From: JAERML01 sp035687895
Lineage (GTDB): Bacteria > Bacteroidota > Ignavibacteria > UBA10030 > UBA6906
NCBI GenBank assembly: GCA_035687895.1
Contig: DASRUE010000044.1
Span: 5,043-69,042, forward strand
Reading direction: 5' to 3'
Length of the DNA stretch: 64,000 bases
Within the stretch, counting starts at the first letter, position 1; the number at the start of each line of letters is the position of its first letter. Positions 8,904-18,079 of the stretch are shown piece after piece. Below the pieces are notes generated by a model. It made no database searches, was not told the origin of the DNA, and worked only from the letters and a program-made list of their open reading frames with translations. The position numbers and the translations under genes were made by a program.

Positions 8904-10001
8904 GTGGGTAAGCTTGCGCTGGTTCTTTCTGGCGGTGGTGCGCGTGGTGCCTTTCAGGCGGGTGCGCTGGTGGAGTTGCTCAGGTATTTCGAGCGTGAAG
9001 GAAAGCGGATCAACATTCTGTCCGGCACATCTGTAGGCGCATTGAACGGCATGAGCATTGCACAGGCGCTGACGTTGCCTGCCGCTGCCGACGAGATCGA
9101 GTCCCAATGGAAGAAGCTGACAAACGATGACATCTATAAGATCCGTGGCTGGGAGATCTTCGGACTGATCCTGAAATTCGCCACAACCCGAATGGATCTC
9201 TGGCCGACGGTTCCGGGTGTCGATTCACTGTTCGATAATACCCCGCTCTACAAAAAGTATGTGGAAGGATACTTCAAACCGGAAATGATCCGGGCACGGA
9301 ACACTGTCGATGAGTTCTATGTCTCCCTCAGCTCACTCAACACTGGCGCGGCGTACATAAAATCCATCACCTCGGAACCGGACAACAGAAAAGCCATGGA
9401 GTACATTATGGCCTCCACAATTACGACAGTAGCGTACCCACCGGTCAGGACGATTGTGGACGACCCCGAAATCCCACCCCACCTCCGCGGCATTCCCCAG
9501 CTTTATGCGGATGGCGGCATCTCCAACAAAACTCCCCTCAAGAGCATCCTGAAGTTCGGCGACATCAGCGAATTGTTCGTTGTGAACACGTACCCCTCAT
9601 ATCCCAACAAGACGGAACATAGCATCAGAGCACGGTTTCCGAATGTCTTCTCCCTGCTGATGCGGACGGCGCTCGAGTTGCTCCCGAACCTCTATTTCCT
9701 CCGGGACATCGAGAGCGTGCGGGACGTGAACAATGACTTGCAAGCGTGGGAACGGATGAGAGCGAAAGTGCTGGATGCTGCTCCCGACAATCAAGCCAGA
9801 AAGAAAATCGACGAGGTGTTGAGGAAAGAAGAAGAGGAATTCTCGTTTCACGAAGGCGGAAAGCACATTGTCACCCCTGTCATCATAGCCCCGGATGAAG
9901 AGCTCCCCGTGCAAGACACGGAATTTGTTCAGCCGAAACTCGGGGAGACATTTGAGATGGGGAGAGCAAAAGCAAGGGAAGTCCTGAAAACGATGCCGTG
10001 A
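8904..10001 (+). CDS. Patatin-like phospholipase
   Basis: A 365-residue lipid acyl hydrolase of the patatin/RssA type. The oxyanion motif LSGGGARGAFQAGAL is at residues 7-21, the Ser nucleophile in LSGTSVGALNG (GxSxG, about residue 44) and the catalytic Asp in YADGGISNK (DGG, about residue 201), so the Ser-Asp dyad is complete. No signal peptide is seen. The start is GTG at 8904 after GAGGAAATGAA; the ATG five bases earlier is out of frame. The stop (TGA, 9999-10001) directly abuts the stop of the opposing histidine kinase, with no intervening base. Confidence 0.88.
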   Translation: MGKLALVLSGGGARGAFQAGALVELLRYFEREGKRINILSGTSVGALNGMSIAQALTLPAAADEIESQWKKLTNDDIYKIRGWEIFGLILKFATTRMDLWPTVPGVDSLFDNTPLYKKYVEGYFKPEMIRARNTVDEFYVSLSSLNTGAAYIKSITSEPDNRKAMEYIMASTITTVAYPPVRTIVDDPEIPPHLRGIPQLYADGGISNKTPLKSILKFGDISELFVVNTYPSYPNKTEHSIRARFPNVFSLLMRTALELLPNLYFLRDIESVRDVNNDLQAWERMRAKVLDAAPDNQARKKIDEVLRKEEEEFSFHEGGKHIVTPVIIAPDEELPVQDTEFVQPKLGETFEMGRAKAREVLKTMP

Positions 10002-11177
10002 CTATTTGGTGAGTCTGATTCGGAATGTCGTCCCGGCACCCACGGCGCTTTGCTTGACGTGCAGTTTCCCCTTGTGGTAATCTTCAATGATCCTCTTCGA
10101 CAGACTCAAGCCCAATCCCCACCCACGCTTCTTTGTGCTGTAGCCGGGTCGGAAAACTTCCTTGTGGAGCTTCGGGTCGATCCCTTTGCCCGTGTCCGCT
10201 ACGTCGATCGTGGTCTTGTGTCCTGATCGCGTGATCGCAAAGGAGATTCTTCCTGTCGGCCCTTCCATCGCATCCAGCGCATTCTTCATCAGGTTCTCGA
10301 TCACCCACTCGAACAGCTCACGGTTGATCATGGCAGGGAAAGCTCCCGGTGTCTCGATGGTCAGCTCGACTCTCTTCCCCGACCGGGGGAGCCTTCTGCC
10401 AATATAGTCGATCACCCCCTGGATCACGTCGCTCAGATTCTCCTCCTTCAAATCCGCTTTCGATCCGATTTTGGAGAAGCGCGCAGTGACTTTGTTCAAC
10501 CGGTCTACGTCGTTCTGCATTTCCCTGATGGTCTCGATCAGTTTTGGGTTTTCGCCCGCGTCGGTTTTGACGAGTTCCAGCCATCCCATGATGCTCGAGA
10601 GAGGCGTGCCGAGCTGGTGAGCGGTCTCCTTTGCCATTCCCACCCAGATATTGCTCTGCTCGCTCCGTTTGATATAGCTGAATCCAATATATGCGATGAA
10701 GATGAAAATACCTGCAAGGGAAATCTCGATGATGGGGAGCCACCGGAGTTGGCGGATCATCTCAGACTCACCGTAGTAAACATAATTGAGGACGAGGGTG
10801 TCGTTGAGGGCGATGCGGATCGGTCTGTTCCGCGCGGCCATCTCGACCACGGTGGAGCGGAGGAGCGAAGATTTCTCCTCGGACGTGAGGCCGAGCGTGT
10901 CGATGTTCTTGAAGTAAATCGGGTTGTTGTCCGGGTCGGTTTGGATGATGGGAAAATCGATCGTGCGGATGACTTCGAACGAGAAGCTGAAATCCCCTAT
11001 GCCGGATTTGTCGTTGGCAACAAACTCGAGGGACCGGGCATAGAGGTCCACGATGTCACGTTCGCGTTCCAGGAGTTGCTTGACGATTTGCTGGGAATAG
11101 AGGAGCATCCCGGCGACGAGTCCTGAAGCGACGATCAGCAGCAGGATTTTGAATGTGTTCGTTCTCGCTCCGCGCAT
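10002..11177 (-). CDS. Membrane sensor histidine kinase
   Basis: A 391-residue sensor kinase. TM1 covers about residues 9-28 and TM2 about 147-167, enclosing a periplasmic sensor domain of about 115 residues with no recognised fold. The dimerisation/phosphoacceptor segment is GMAKETAHQLGTPLSSIMGW, an H-box form frequent in Bacteroidota and relatives. The ATPase core has the N-box ENLMKNALDAME, G1 DTGKGID and G2 GWGLGLSLSKRI. No response regulator is adjacent, so it is an orphan kinase. It lies 21 bp after purA on the same strand and is likely cotranscribed with it. Confidence 0.88.
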   Translation of the reverse strand: MRGARTNTFKILLLIVASGLVAGMLLYSQQIVKQLLERERDIVDLYARSLEFVANDKSGIGDFSFSFEVIRTIDFPIIQTDPDNNPIYFKNIDTLGLTSEEKSSLLRSTVVEMAARNRPIRIALNDTLVLNYVYYGESEMIRQLRWLPIIEISLAGIFIFIAYIGFSYIKRSEQSNIWVGMAKETAHQLGTPLSSIMGWLELVKTDAGENPKLIETIREMQNDVDRLNKVTARFSKIGSKADLKEENLSDVIQGVIDYIGRRLPRSGKRVELTIETPGAFPAMINRELFEWVIENLMKNALDAMEGPTGRISFAITRSGHKTTIDVADTGKGIDPKLHKEVFRPGYSTKKRGWGLGLSLSKRIIEDYHKGKLHVKQSAVGAGTTFRIRLTK

Positions 11178-11198
11178 ACGATCACCCGTGTGGTGCTC

Positions 11199-12467
11199 TC
11201 ACAGGACGATGGTTTGGTCCCGGCGTGGCCCCACGGAAACAATCCACAGGGGAACGCCGGAAAGGTGAGCAAGCGCTTCCAGGTACCGGTGCGCCTTTGA
11301 CGGGAGGTTGGCATACGAGGTGATCCCCGAAAGCGGGGTTTTCCATCCCTCGAATGATTCGTAAACCGGTGTGATGTGGGCGAGAGACGTCACGTCGGTC
11401 GGGAACGTCTTAAGACGTTTCCCTCTATGCTCGTACCCGATGCACACTTTGATCTCGTCGAATTCGTCCAGCACGTCGAGTTTGGTGATGGCGATCTTTT
11501 CGATGCCGTTGACCATAGAGGAATACCGGAGTGCGAGGGCATCGAACCAGCCGCATCTCCGCGGCCGGCCAGTGGTGGCGCCGTATTCGTGGCCGGTCGT
11601 TCGTAGACGTTCGCCGGTGGAATCGGTCAGCTCAGTTGGGAAGGGGCCGTTACCAACCCTCGTCGAATACGCCTTGACGATCCCAACGACGGAGGTAATC
11701 GCAGTAGGGGGAATGCCGAGTCCGGTACACGCCCCACCCGACGTGGGGTTTGAAGAGGTCACAAACGGGTAGGTTCCGTGGTCTACGTCAAGCAACGCAC
11801 CTTGCGCGCCTTCGGCAATGATCTTCTTCTCCTGTTTAAGAGCCTGGTTCAAATAGAGTGCGGTGTCGGTGATGTATTCGTCGATCCTCTTGTCGAATTC
11901 CTGATACTCATTGATGATTGCATCGACATCGATCCTGGTCTCTCCGTAAACATTCGTCAGGATCTTGTTTTTCTCCTCGATGTTGGATTTCAGTTTTGAG
12001 GCAAAGACGTCGCGATCGAGGAGATCGACGATCCTGATACCGTTGCGCATGAACTTATCGATGTACGCCGGACCGATTCCCCGTCCCGTTGTGCCGATCT
12101 TGTTATGCACTTGTTCGCGGATGGTATCAAGCTGCTTGTGGTAGGGCATGATCAGATGAGCGTTATGGCTGATCAAGAGCCGCCCCTTGATGTTGACCCC
12201 CGCAGCCTGGAGCTTTTCGATTTCGTCCATCAATGCGGTAGGATCGATGACCGTTCCGTTACCGATAACGCAGGTGATCTGTTCGTGGAAAATACCCGAA
12301 GGGATCAGGTGGAGCACGTATTCCTTGTTGCCGATGCACACGGTGTGGCCAGCGTTGGCCCCCCCTTGATAGCGTGCAACGATGTCTGCATGCTCGGAGA
12401 GCATGTCCACGATTTTCCCTTTTCCTTCGTCGCCCCACTGGGCGCCGACAATAACCTGGACAGGCAT
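11199..12467 (-). CDS. purA: Adenylosuccinate synthetase
   Basis: Joins IMP and aspartate using GTP to make adenylosuccinate, the first committed step to AMP. The N-terminal motif MPVQVIVGAQWGDEGKGKIVD has the GDEGKGK phosphate loop and catalytic Asp; QGGANAGHTV and the NPTSGGACTGLG region (GTP/IMP site) are present, as is the C-terminal VSVGPRRDQTI. The frame is open upstream to 12563, but the ATG at 12467 gives 422 residues, the normal family length, and lies directly before the conserved N-terminus with AAGGAA nearby. It is upstream of the orphan kinase. Confidence 0.97.
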   Translation of the reverse strand: MPVQVIVGAQWGDEGKGKIVDMLSEHADIVARYQGGANAGHTVCIGNKEYVLHLIPSGIFHEQITCVIGNGTVIDPTALMDEIEKLQAAGVNIKGRLLISHNAHLIMPYHKQLDTIREQVHNKIGTTGRGIGPAYIDKFMRNGIRIVDLLDRDVFASKLKSNIEEKNKILTNVYGETRIDVDAIINEYQEFDKRIDEYITDTALYLNQALKQEKKIIAEGAQGALLDVDHGTYPFVTSSNPTSGGACTGLGIPPTAITSVVGIVKAYSTRVGNGPFPTELTDSTGERLRTTGHEYGATTGRPRRCGWFDALALRYSSMVNGIEKIAITKLDVLDEFDEIKVCIGYEHRGKRLKTFPTDVTSLAHITPVYESFEGWKTPLSGITSYANLPSKAHRYLEALAHLSGVPLWIVSVGPRRDQTIVL

Positions 12468-12518
12468 TGGTGGTTGAGTTCCTTTGTCGTGGTGTGTATA
12501 GTGCGGTGTCAGGCGGGC

Positions 12519-12558
12519 AAAAAAAATCTCCGACGCTTCACGTGAGAAAGGTCGGAGA
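12519..12558 (-). terminator. Strong rho-independent terminator of the secD-secF-STAS unit
   Basis: Read on the minus strand, an 8-bp stem TCTCCGAC (12558-12551) / GTCGGAGA (12534-12527) with an inner TTC/GAA pairing is followed at once by eight T residues (12526-12519). It sits 20 bp after the STAS gene stop and upstream of purA. Confidence 0.9.
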
Positions 12559-12577
12559 ATCAACAGTCAGAAGCAAT

Positions 12578-12919
12578 CTATTTCTTGAAGCTTGCCACCG
12601 CATCCTGTGTGGTATCGTACGTCTCGAGAATCCCGGTGAGTTTCGTAACCTTGATGAGCGCCATGATCTTGGCGGACGCGTTTGCAATCTTCAGGCCACC
12701 GCCGGCGTTCTTCATGGTGGAGACAGTGCCAATTAACATGCCGAGACCGGAACTATTCATGAGCTCGACCCCCGCAACATCGATCACCACATCCTTCTTC
12801 CCGGCGTCCACCAACTCGTGTAACTTGTTATTGAGTGTTGAAGCGTCGGGGCCACCCATCAGATTGCCTTCCAACTGTATTACCGTGACGCCACCTTGCT
12901 GTGCGGTCTTGAACTTCAT
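12578..12919 (-). CDS. STAS-domain anti-anti-sigma factor
   Basis: A 113-residue single STAS domain of the SpoIIAA/RsbV type. The segment DVAGVELMNSSGLGMLI (about residues 48-64) contains the conserved phosphorylatable Ser of such antagonists (SSGLG). In the family, an anti-sigma kinase phosphorylates this Ser and a PP2C phosphatase removes it. No partner kinase or phosphatase lies in the window. The ATG at 12919 follows GGAGG at good spacing; the longer upstream frame overlaps secF and is rejected. It begins 22 bp after secF and ends at the terminator at 12519. Confidence 0.9.
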   Translation of the reverse strand: MKFKTAQQGGVTVIQLEGNLMGGPDASTLNNKLHELVDAGKKDVVIDVAGVELMNSSGLGMLIGTVSTMKNAGGGLKIANASAKIMALIKVTKLTGILETYDTTQDAVASFKK

Positions 12920-12941
12920 GGCACCTGCCTCCGTTGAGCGA

Positions 12942-13859
12942 TTAGTCGATGAGCTTGGCTTTCCGTTTTGACCGCTCGGCCCACTCCACGACGACTGCAC
13001 TGGCGATATAGATCGATGAATAGGTGCCGGTGACAATGCCGATGACGAGCGCAAAGGAAAATCCACGATTGACTTCTCCGCCGAAGATGAGCAACACCAC
13101 AAGCACCACGAAGATTGTGCCCGAGGTGATGATGGTGCGACTCAGTGTTTCATTCAGGCTCTTGTTGATTAACTCGATGAGGCCCATGCTGCGAAACACC
13201 TTCTGGTTCTCGCGGATGCGGTCGAAAATCACGACAGTATCGTTGACCGAGAGACCGACCAGGGTGAGGAATGCCGCGACCATGTTCTGTGATATCTCCA
13301 GGTTGAAAACGCCATCGAATAGCGAGATGATGCCCAACGTAACCAACACGTCGTGGAAGAGCGCCACCACAGCCCCAACGCCGTAGATAAACTTGAACCG
13401 AAAAGCCACATACAAACAAATAGCAATAAGAGAGGCGATGATTGCGTAGAGAGCATCACGCCTCAACTCAGCTCCGATCTTCGGGCCGATCTTGTCCTCT
13501 TTCAACACGGTAAAGGGGTTGGTGGGGAAATGTGCCGTCAACCCTGCACGGATTTGTTCGGCGATGATGTTCCCTTCCCCTGGCTCTGAGGTGCGGATCA
13601 GGATGTCCCTGTCGCTCCCAAAGGTCTTGATCTCCGCCCTGCCGAACCCGATTTTCTCCATTGCGGAGCGAACGTCACCCACCTGGACGTTGTTGGCAAA
13701 TTGAACGATGAGCTCTGTTCCGCCGCGGAAGTCGATGCCGTAATCCACACCCTTGACGAAAAGGGATCCCATCCCTACGAGGATCACGACCGTGGATACA
13801 ATGTACCAGGTCTTTCTCTTCCCCATGAAATCAATACTTGTCTTGCCGAAAAGCCGCAT
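12942..13859 (-). CDS. secF: Protein translocase subunit SecF
   Basis: Membrane partner of SecD that uses the proton motive force to help complete Sec export. The 305-residue product has TM1 after MGKRKTWYIVSTVV, the periplasmic DYGIDFRGGTELIVQF signature, then a five-helix C-terminal bundle with SVNDTVVIFDRIREN (the conserved D/R motif of TM4 region) and a final VEWAERSKRKAK tail. The ATG at 13859 follows AGGAG with 7-nt spacing. It lies between secD and the STAS gene in one operon. Confidence 0.96.
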   Translation of the reverse strand: MRLFGKTSIDFMGKRKTWYIVSTVVILVGMGSLFVKGVDYGIDFRGGTELIVQFANNVQVGDVRSAMEKIGFGRAEIKTFGSDRDILIRTSEPGEGNIIAEQIRAGLTAHFPTNPFTVLKEDKIGPKIGAELRRDALYAIIASLIAICLYVAFRFKFIYGVGAVVALFHDVLVTLGIISLFDGVFNLEISQNMVAAFLTLVGLSVNDTVVIFDRIRENQKVFRSMGLIELINKSLNETLSRTIITSGTIFVVLVVLLIFGGEVNRGFSFALVIGIVTGTYSSIYIASAVVVEWAERSKRKAKLID

Positions 13860-13910
13860 TACACGTTCTCCTGAGAAAATCATCCGGGCGCGAATACCGC
13901 AGCCGGGGAA

Positions 13911-15728
13911 TTAACCGAAATTGACCGCGGAACCGGATTTCTCCGTTAGCACTTCAAAGATCACGCGGGTGATGAAAATCGCACTGAACATGCTGGCCAC
14001 AATACCGATCATCAGCGTGAGCGCAAAACCCTGCACCGGTCCGCTGCCGAACTGGAAGAGGATCACGCCGGTAATGAACGTCGTCAGGTTGGAATCGAAG
14101 ATGGCGGTGAAGGCCTTGGCATACCCTGCATCGATGGCTGCCCTCATGGTCTTGCCGGTCGTGAGTTCCTCGCGGATGCGCTCATAAATCAGTACGTTCG
14201 CATCCACGGCCACGGCGAGCGTCAGAATGATTCCTGCAATGCCCGGGAGTGTTAGCGTCCCCTTGAACTGTGCAAGAATGGCAAGCAGGAACAGCAAGCA
14301 GAAAACGACTGCAACGTCCGCCACCGCGCCACCTGTTCTATAGTAGATGAGCATGAACAGGATGGTGAGAACGGTCGCGATCAGCGCAGAATAAATGCCG
14401 CTTCGGATGGAATCTTCTCCGAGCGAAGGTCCAACGCTCCGTTGCTCTACGATGTCGACCGGAGCTGGAAGAGCGCCGGCCTTGAGGACAATCTCCAGCA
14501 GACGGGCCTCTTCAATGTTGTCCATTCCCTCGATCTGGGAGTTTCCTCCGATAATTTTGTTCCGAACAACCGGAGCGGAAAACACCGCGTTATCCAGAAC
14601 AATGGCAATCCGCTTGTTGATGTTGGCCCCTGTGATCCGCGCCCAATCCCGCGATCCTTCACTGCTCATCTCCATGGTGACGATGGGGAGATTGGTGTTC
14701 GGGTCAATGTTCGCACGGGCATTGACAATCACCCCGCCCGTCAGTTCCGCTGTCTTCTTTACCGGGTACAGGGTGTAAAATCGTGCGCCATCTTGTCCGA
14801 CTGTCGGCTTAGCGCTCCAGGCAAATTCCATGTCCTTTGGAATTACTGCCCGAACGTCGTCGAGCTCAAGGAAGCGGCGAACTTTTTCCTTGTTGTCTTC
14901 CATAACAAAAGCCTCGCCCGACTGCTGGCTGATTCCGACAATGGCAAAGAAAGGGTGCTCTCGAGCAAGCTCTTCGGGGGTCTTCTGGTCTGCCGGTACG
15001 GTAGTGTCTGGCTTGGCGGCGGTGGAATCACCCATACTCGCAGCAAGTACCTTGTCGATGGATTCCATCACCTTGATAGCTACCTCAGGGTCGCGCAGAA
15101 GCCTGAACTCAAGAAGGGCTGTTCCCTGTAATAGTTGGCGAACCTCGGCCTCCTTGGTGACACCGGGGAGCTCCACAATAATGCGCGTTCCGCCCAACTT
15201 CTGGATTGACGGCTCGGAGACACCGTATTGGTCCACACGGTTGCGGACAATTTCCATGCCTCGGTCGATAGCCTTCACGGCCTCATCTTCGAGATTCTGG
15301 AAGATTTTCTCATCGTCATCACGCAAGCTTCCGTAATATCTGCTTAAGCGGATCCCCCTTGCCTCGAACTTGCGCCGGAGCAGCAATACAGATGATTCCT
15401 CCGATCGCCCCGCTTCTTCCCGCACCTGGGCGATGAGCTCGGTGAAGACGTTGTCCTTGTTCTTTGCGAGATCCTCCAGCAGTTTCAATACATTCACTTC
15501 GAGCACGACACGCATGCCACCCTGAAGGTCGAGCCCGAGTTTGATTCGCTTCTGACGATACTCGCGGAGATCATTCTCATTCTTCGCCACAAACGCGAGA
15601 CTGTCGGCGCCGTGGAGTTGCTCGAGTGTGTTGTGCAGCTGGTAGTCCATGTACGTCGGATACAGGAAGTACAGCGAGACTAGCACCGCAGCAACAATGA
15701 GAATGATCTTGCTTCGATTCTTTCGCAC
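13911..15728 (-). CDS. secD: Protein translocase subunit SecD
   Basis: A 605-residue SecD. It has TM1 near the N-terminus, LGLDLQGGMRVVLEV (the SecD motif at about residue 55), a large periplasmic P1 region, PDILRQRSVGPSLGEDSI-like segment QRSVGPSLGEDSIRSG before TM2, and the TM4 motif VDANVLIYERIREEL. The start is GTG at 15728, placed 6 nt after GGAGG; the upstream ATG at 15779 lies within the promoter leader and has no ribosome binding site. Transcription is likely from the promoter at 15800-15830. Confidence 0.96.
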   Translation of the reverse strand: MRKNRSKIILIVAAVLVSLYFLYPTYMDYQLHNTLEQLHGADSLAFVAKNENDLREYRQKRIKLGLDLQGGMRVVLEVNVLKLLEDLAKNKDNVFTELIAQVREEAGRSEESSVLLLRRKFEARGIRLSRYYGSLRDDDEKIFQNLEDEAVKAIDRGMEIVRNRVDQYGVSEPSIQKLGGTRIIVELPGVTKEAEVRQLLQGTALLEFRLLRDPEVAIKVMESIDKVLAASMGDSTAAKPDTTVPADQKTPEELAREHPFFAIVGISQQSGEAFVMEDNKEKVRRFLELDDVRAVIPKDMEFAWSAKPTVGQDGARFYTLYPVKKTAELTGGVIVNARANIDPNTNLPIVTMEMSSEGSRDWARITGANINKRIAIVLDNAVFSAPVVRNKIIGGNSQIEGMDNIEEARLLEIVLKAGALPAPVDIVEQRSVGPSLGEDSIRSGIYSALIATVLTILFMLIYYRTGGAVADVAVVFCLLFLLAILAQFKGTLTLPGIAGIILTLAVAVDANVLIYERIREELTTGKTMRAAIDAGYAKAFTAIFDSNLTTFITGVILFQFGSGPVQGFALTLMIGIVASMFSAIFITRVIFEVLTEKSGSAVNFG

Positions 15729-15799
15729 TACAAACCTCCAGGGTAAAAAACGAACGGGAACAGAGTGAATGGAAGGCAAAGTCTGGTAAAATTAGCTTA

Positions 15800-15830
15800 C
15801 AAATATAAACCAAGGTCTGGCAAAAGTCAA
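15800..15830 (-). promoter_or_regulatory. Near-perfect Bacteroidota-type promoter for secD-secF-STAS
   Basis: On the minus strand: TTG (15830-15828), 20-nt spacer, TATATTTG (15807-15800). This is the best match in the window to TTG-N20-TAnnTTTG. It is back-to-back with the promoter of the PpiD-like gene. Confidence 0.75.
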
Positions 15831-15839
15831 TAAAAAACA

Positions 15840-15870
15840 TTGCATTTGCTGGGTGTTTCATTTATATTTC
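15840..15870 (+). promoter_or_regulatory. Bacteroidota-type promoter for the PpiD-like gene
   Basis: TTG at 15840-15842, 20-nt spacer, TATATTTC at 15863-15870. The TTG box is only 9 bp from the TTG box of the divergent secD promoter. Confidence 0.7.
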
Positions 15871-15920
15871 TTTCGTTTCATACCTGATGTCATCACCCCC
15901 TTTGGAGGTTTTTTCATCGT

Positions 15921-18056
15921 ATGCCTATCATGACCCGCATGCGCGACAGCATGCCTGTGATTCTCTTCGGACTTCTGATCGCGTTCCTGATTACCATTAT
16001 CTTTGAGTGGGGCATGGACTACATGGGCCTCAGTGCGGGCCGGACAGACGCGGTTGGTGAGGTGAACGGGAAGAAGATCAGCTATCAGGAGTTCTCAGAG
16101 GTTCTCCGTCAGTACAGCGACAACCAGAAAGCACAAACGGGCGTCGAGCCCGATGAAACACAGGTGAAGCAAATGCGCGAGCAGGTGTGGCAGAGTTTGG
16201 TGACACAGCATTTGGTGTCTGAAGAGATCGCCCGGCTCGGAATTACCGTTACCGACCAGGAGCTGCGGGACTGGGTGCGGGGCGACAATCCACCGGACGA
16301 TCTCAAGCGAAATTTTGTCGACTCGACGGGTCAGTTCCGCAAAGATCTTTACGATCAGTTTCTCGACAACCCGAATCAGTTCATTCAGGATCCTCAGGGT
16401 GCCGACGCAACTTATGGATCCAAGTGGCTTGTTGACTACGAGAAAAACCTCCGCCAGCGCCGCTTGCAGGAAAAACTTCTCAGTGTCTTGCTCGCCTCGG
16501 TTCGCGTGGGTGAGGGAGAACTCCAGCGCCGCTTCGCCGACCAGAGCCAGCAGTATGACGTACTCTATGCCCTTTTTGACGCGGCCCTGCTCGTGAAGGA
16601 CGAAGAAGCGACGGTCACGGATGGCGATCTCAAAAGTTATTATGAAGAGAATCTCGATCAGTACAAAGTTGAAGCGAACCGCAAGTTGAAGTACGTACAG
16701 TTTATGGAAATGGCTTCGACAACGGATACAGCGGAGGTCCGGAAGAGTATTGAGGACGCAGCCGACAGGGCGCGCAAAGGAATGGATTTTATTGAACTTA
16801 CGTACACCTACGCGGAGAAAGCGGACAGCGGGACGTTCTTCCGGCATGGCGAGATGGCCCCAGGCTTGGAAACAGCTGTGTTCTCGGCAAAAGTTGGTGA
16901 TGTGATTGGTCCGGTGTTGGAGAACGACGGGTTTCATTTGATGAAAGTTCTCGGTGAGCGGAAGGGCGACAAGGAGTATGTGCATGCGAGCCACATTCTG
17001 TTCCAATTGGAAGGGGAGAAGGATTCCAATGCGATCAAGGCGATGGCGCAAACCGTTGCACGGGATGCGAAATCCGGAAAGGACTTTGCTCAACTCGCCC
17101 GCCAATATTCCAAAGATCCCGGGTCAGGTCAGCGCGGTGGCGATCTCGGATGGTTCACCCGCGGGAGAATGGTGAAATCGTTCGAGGATGCCATCTATCA
17201 CTTGAAGCCCGGAGAGATCACAGGCCCTGTTCGGACACAATTCGGTCTCCACATCATTAAGCTGCATGGTCGGGATTCACGCGAGCTGAAAATCTCCAGT
17301 ATCGTTCTGCCCATCACCCCCAGTTCCCAAACGAAGAATGATGTATTTGAGCTTGCACGCGACTTTGCGTTTCGGGCGAAGGAGGCTGATTTCGTAAAAG
17401 AAGCGCAGGGAAATGGCTTTGACGTGAAGGAAACACAGGTACAGGAGAAGGGCGGCTTCGTACCCGGCATCGGGATCAATGAGAGTATCACGCGCTGGGC
17501 TTTCAAAAGCGGCGTCGGTTCTGTGGGCGAGCCGTTTTCGATCCCGAATGGCTATGCGGTGTTCACAGTAGTGGAGGCGAAAGATGCCGGTATCCGTCCG
17601 CTTGACGAGCTGAAGGAAACCATCCGACCGCTCGCGTTGCGGAAAAAGAAGATCGAGAGAGTAAAAGAGATGGCTGCGGAACTCAAGGCAAAGCTCACCC
17701 CTTCCGACAGCCTGACGAAAGTCTCCGAACTCAACGGTGCCATCAAGGTGCAACGGACTGGACTGTTCACACTTGGCGGAACGGTGCCCGGAGTGGGTCG
17801 GGACATGAATTTCATGGGCGCCGTCTCCGGACTGAAAATTGGAAAAATCTCCCCTGCCGTGCAAAGCCTCCGCGGTGCATATTTGATCCAGCTCATTACC
17901 CAGGCACCATTTGATTCAGCCGCATATGGGATGCAGAGAGAAACGTTGCGCGCGCAGCTTCTGCAAGAAAAACGTAACAAGTTTCAGACTGATTGGCTCG
18001 CAAAGTTGAAAGAGGATGCGGAAATCGAAGACAACCGAGACACGTTCTTCCGGTAA
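15921..18056 (+). CDS. PpiD/SurA-type peptidyl-prolyl isomerase, membrane-anchored
   Basis: A 711-residue periplasmic foldase anchored by one N-terminal TM helix (about residues 13-32). It follows the PpiD plan: SurA_N-like helical region (GEVNGKKISYQEFSEVLRQY), a degenerate parvulin-like domain (about 245-350), a canonical PpiC parvulin domain (about 353-455: HASHILFQLE ... GGDLGWFTRGRMVKSFEDA ... TQFGLHIIKL) and a further C-terminal helical/partial parvulin region. It assists folding of exported proteins as they leave Sec. Its divergence from secDF, with adjoining promoters, fits that role. GGAGG precedes the ATG. Confidence 0.9.
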   Translation: MPIMTRMRDSMPVILFGLLIAFLITIIFEWGMDYMGLSAGRTDAVGEVNGKKISYQEFSEVLRQYSDNQKAQTGVEPDETQVKQMREQVWQSLVTQHLVSEEIARLGITVTDQELRDWVRGDNPPDDLKRNFVDSTGQFRKDLYDQFLDNPNQFIQDPQGADATYGSKWLVDYEKNLRQRRLQEKLLSVLLASVRVGEGELQRRFADQSQQYDVLYALFDAALLVKDEEATVTDGDLKSYYEENLDQYKVEANRKLKYVQFMEMASTTDTAEVRKSIEDAADRARKGMDFIELTYTYAEKADSGTFFRHGEMAPGLETAVFSAKVGDVIGPVLENDGFHLMKVLGERKGDKEYVHASHILFQLEGEKDSNAIKAMAQTVARDAKSGKDFAQLARQYSKDPGSGQRGGDLGWFTRGRMVKSFEDAIYHLKPGEITGPVRTQFGLHIIKLHGRDSRELKISSIVLPITPSSQTKNDVFELARDFAFRAKEADFVKEAQGNGFDVKETQVQEKGGFVPGIGINESITRWAFKSGVGSVGEPFSIPNGYAVFTVVEAKDAGIRPLDELKETIRPLALRKKKIERVKEMAAELKAKLTPSDSLTKVSELNGAIKVQRTGLFTLGGTVPGVGRDMNFMGAVSGLKIGKISPAVQSLRGAYLIQLITQAPFDSAAYGMQRETLRAQLLQEKRNKFQTDWLAKLKEDAEIEDNRDTFFR

Positions 18057-18079
18057 GGTTCACATGCATGAGGTGGGAT

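Noticed and set aside
16095..17105. 336-codon open frame antisense to the PpiD-like gene
   Set aside because: The plus strand encodes a full, conserved foldase over the same bases; the antisense product has no recognisable motifs or start signals.
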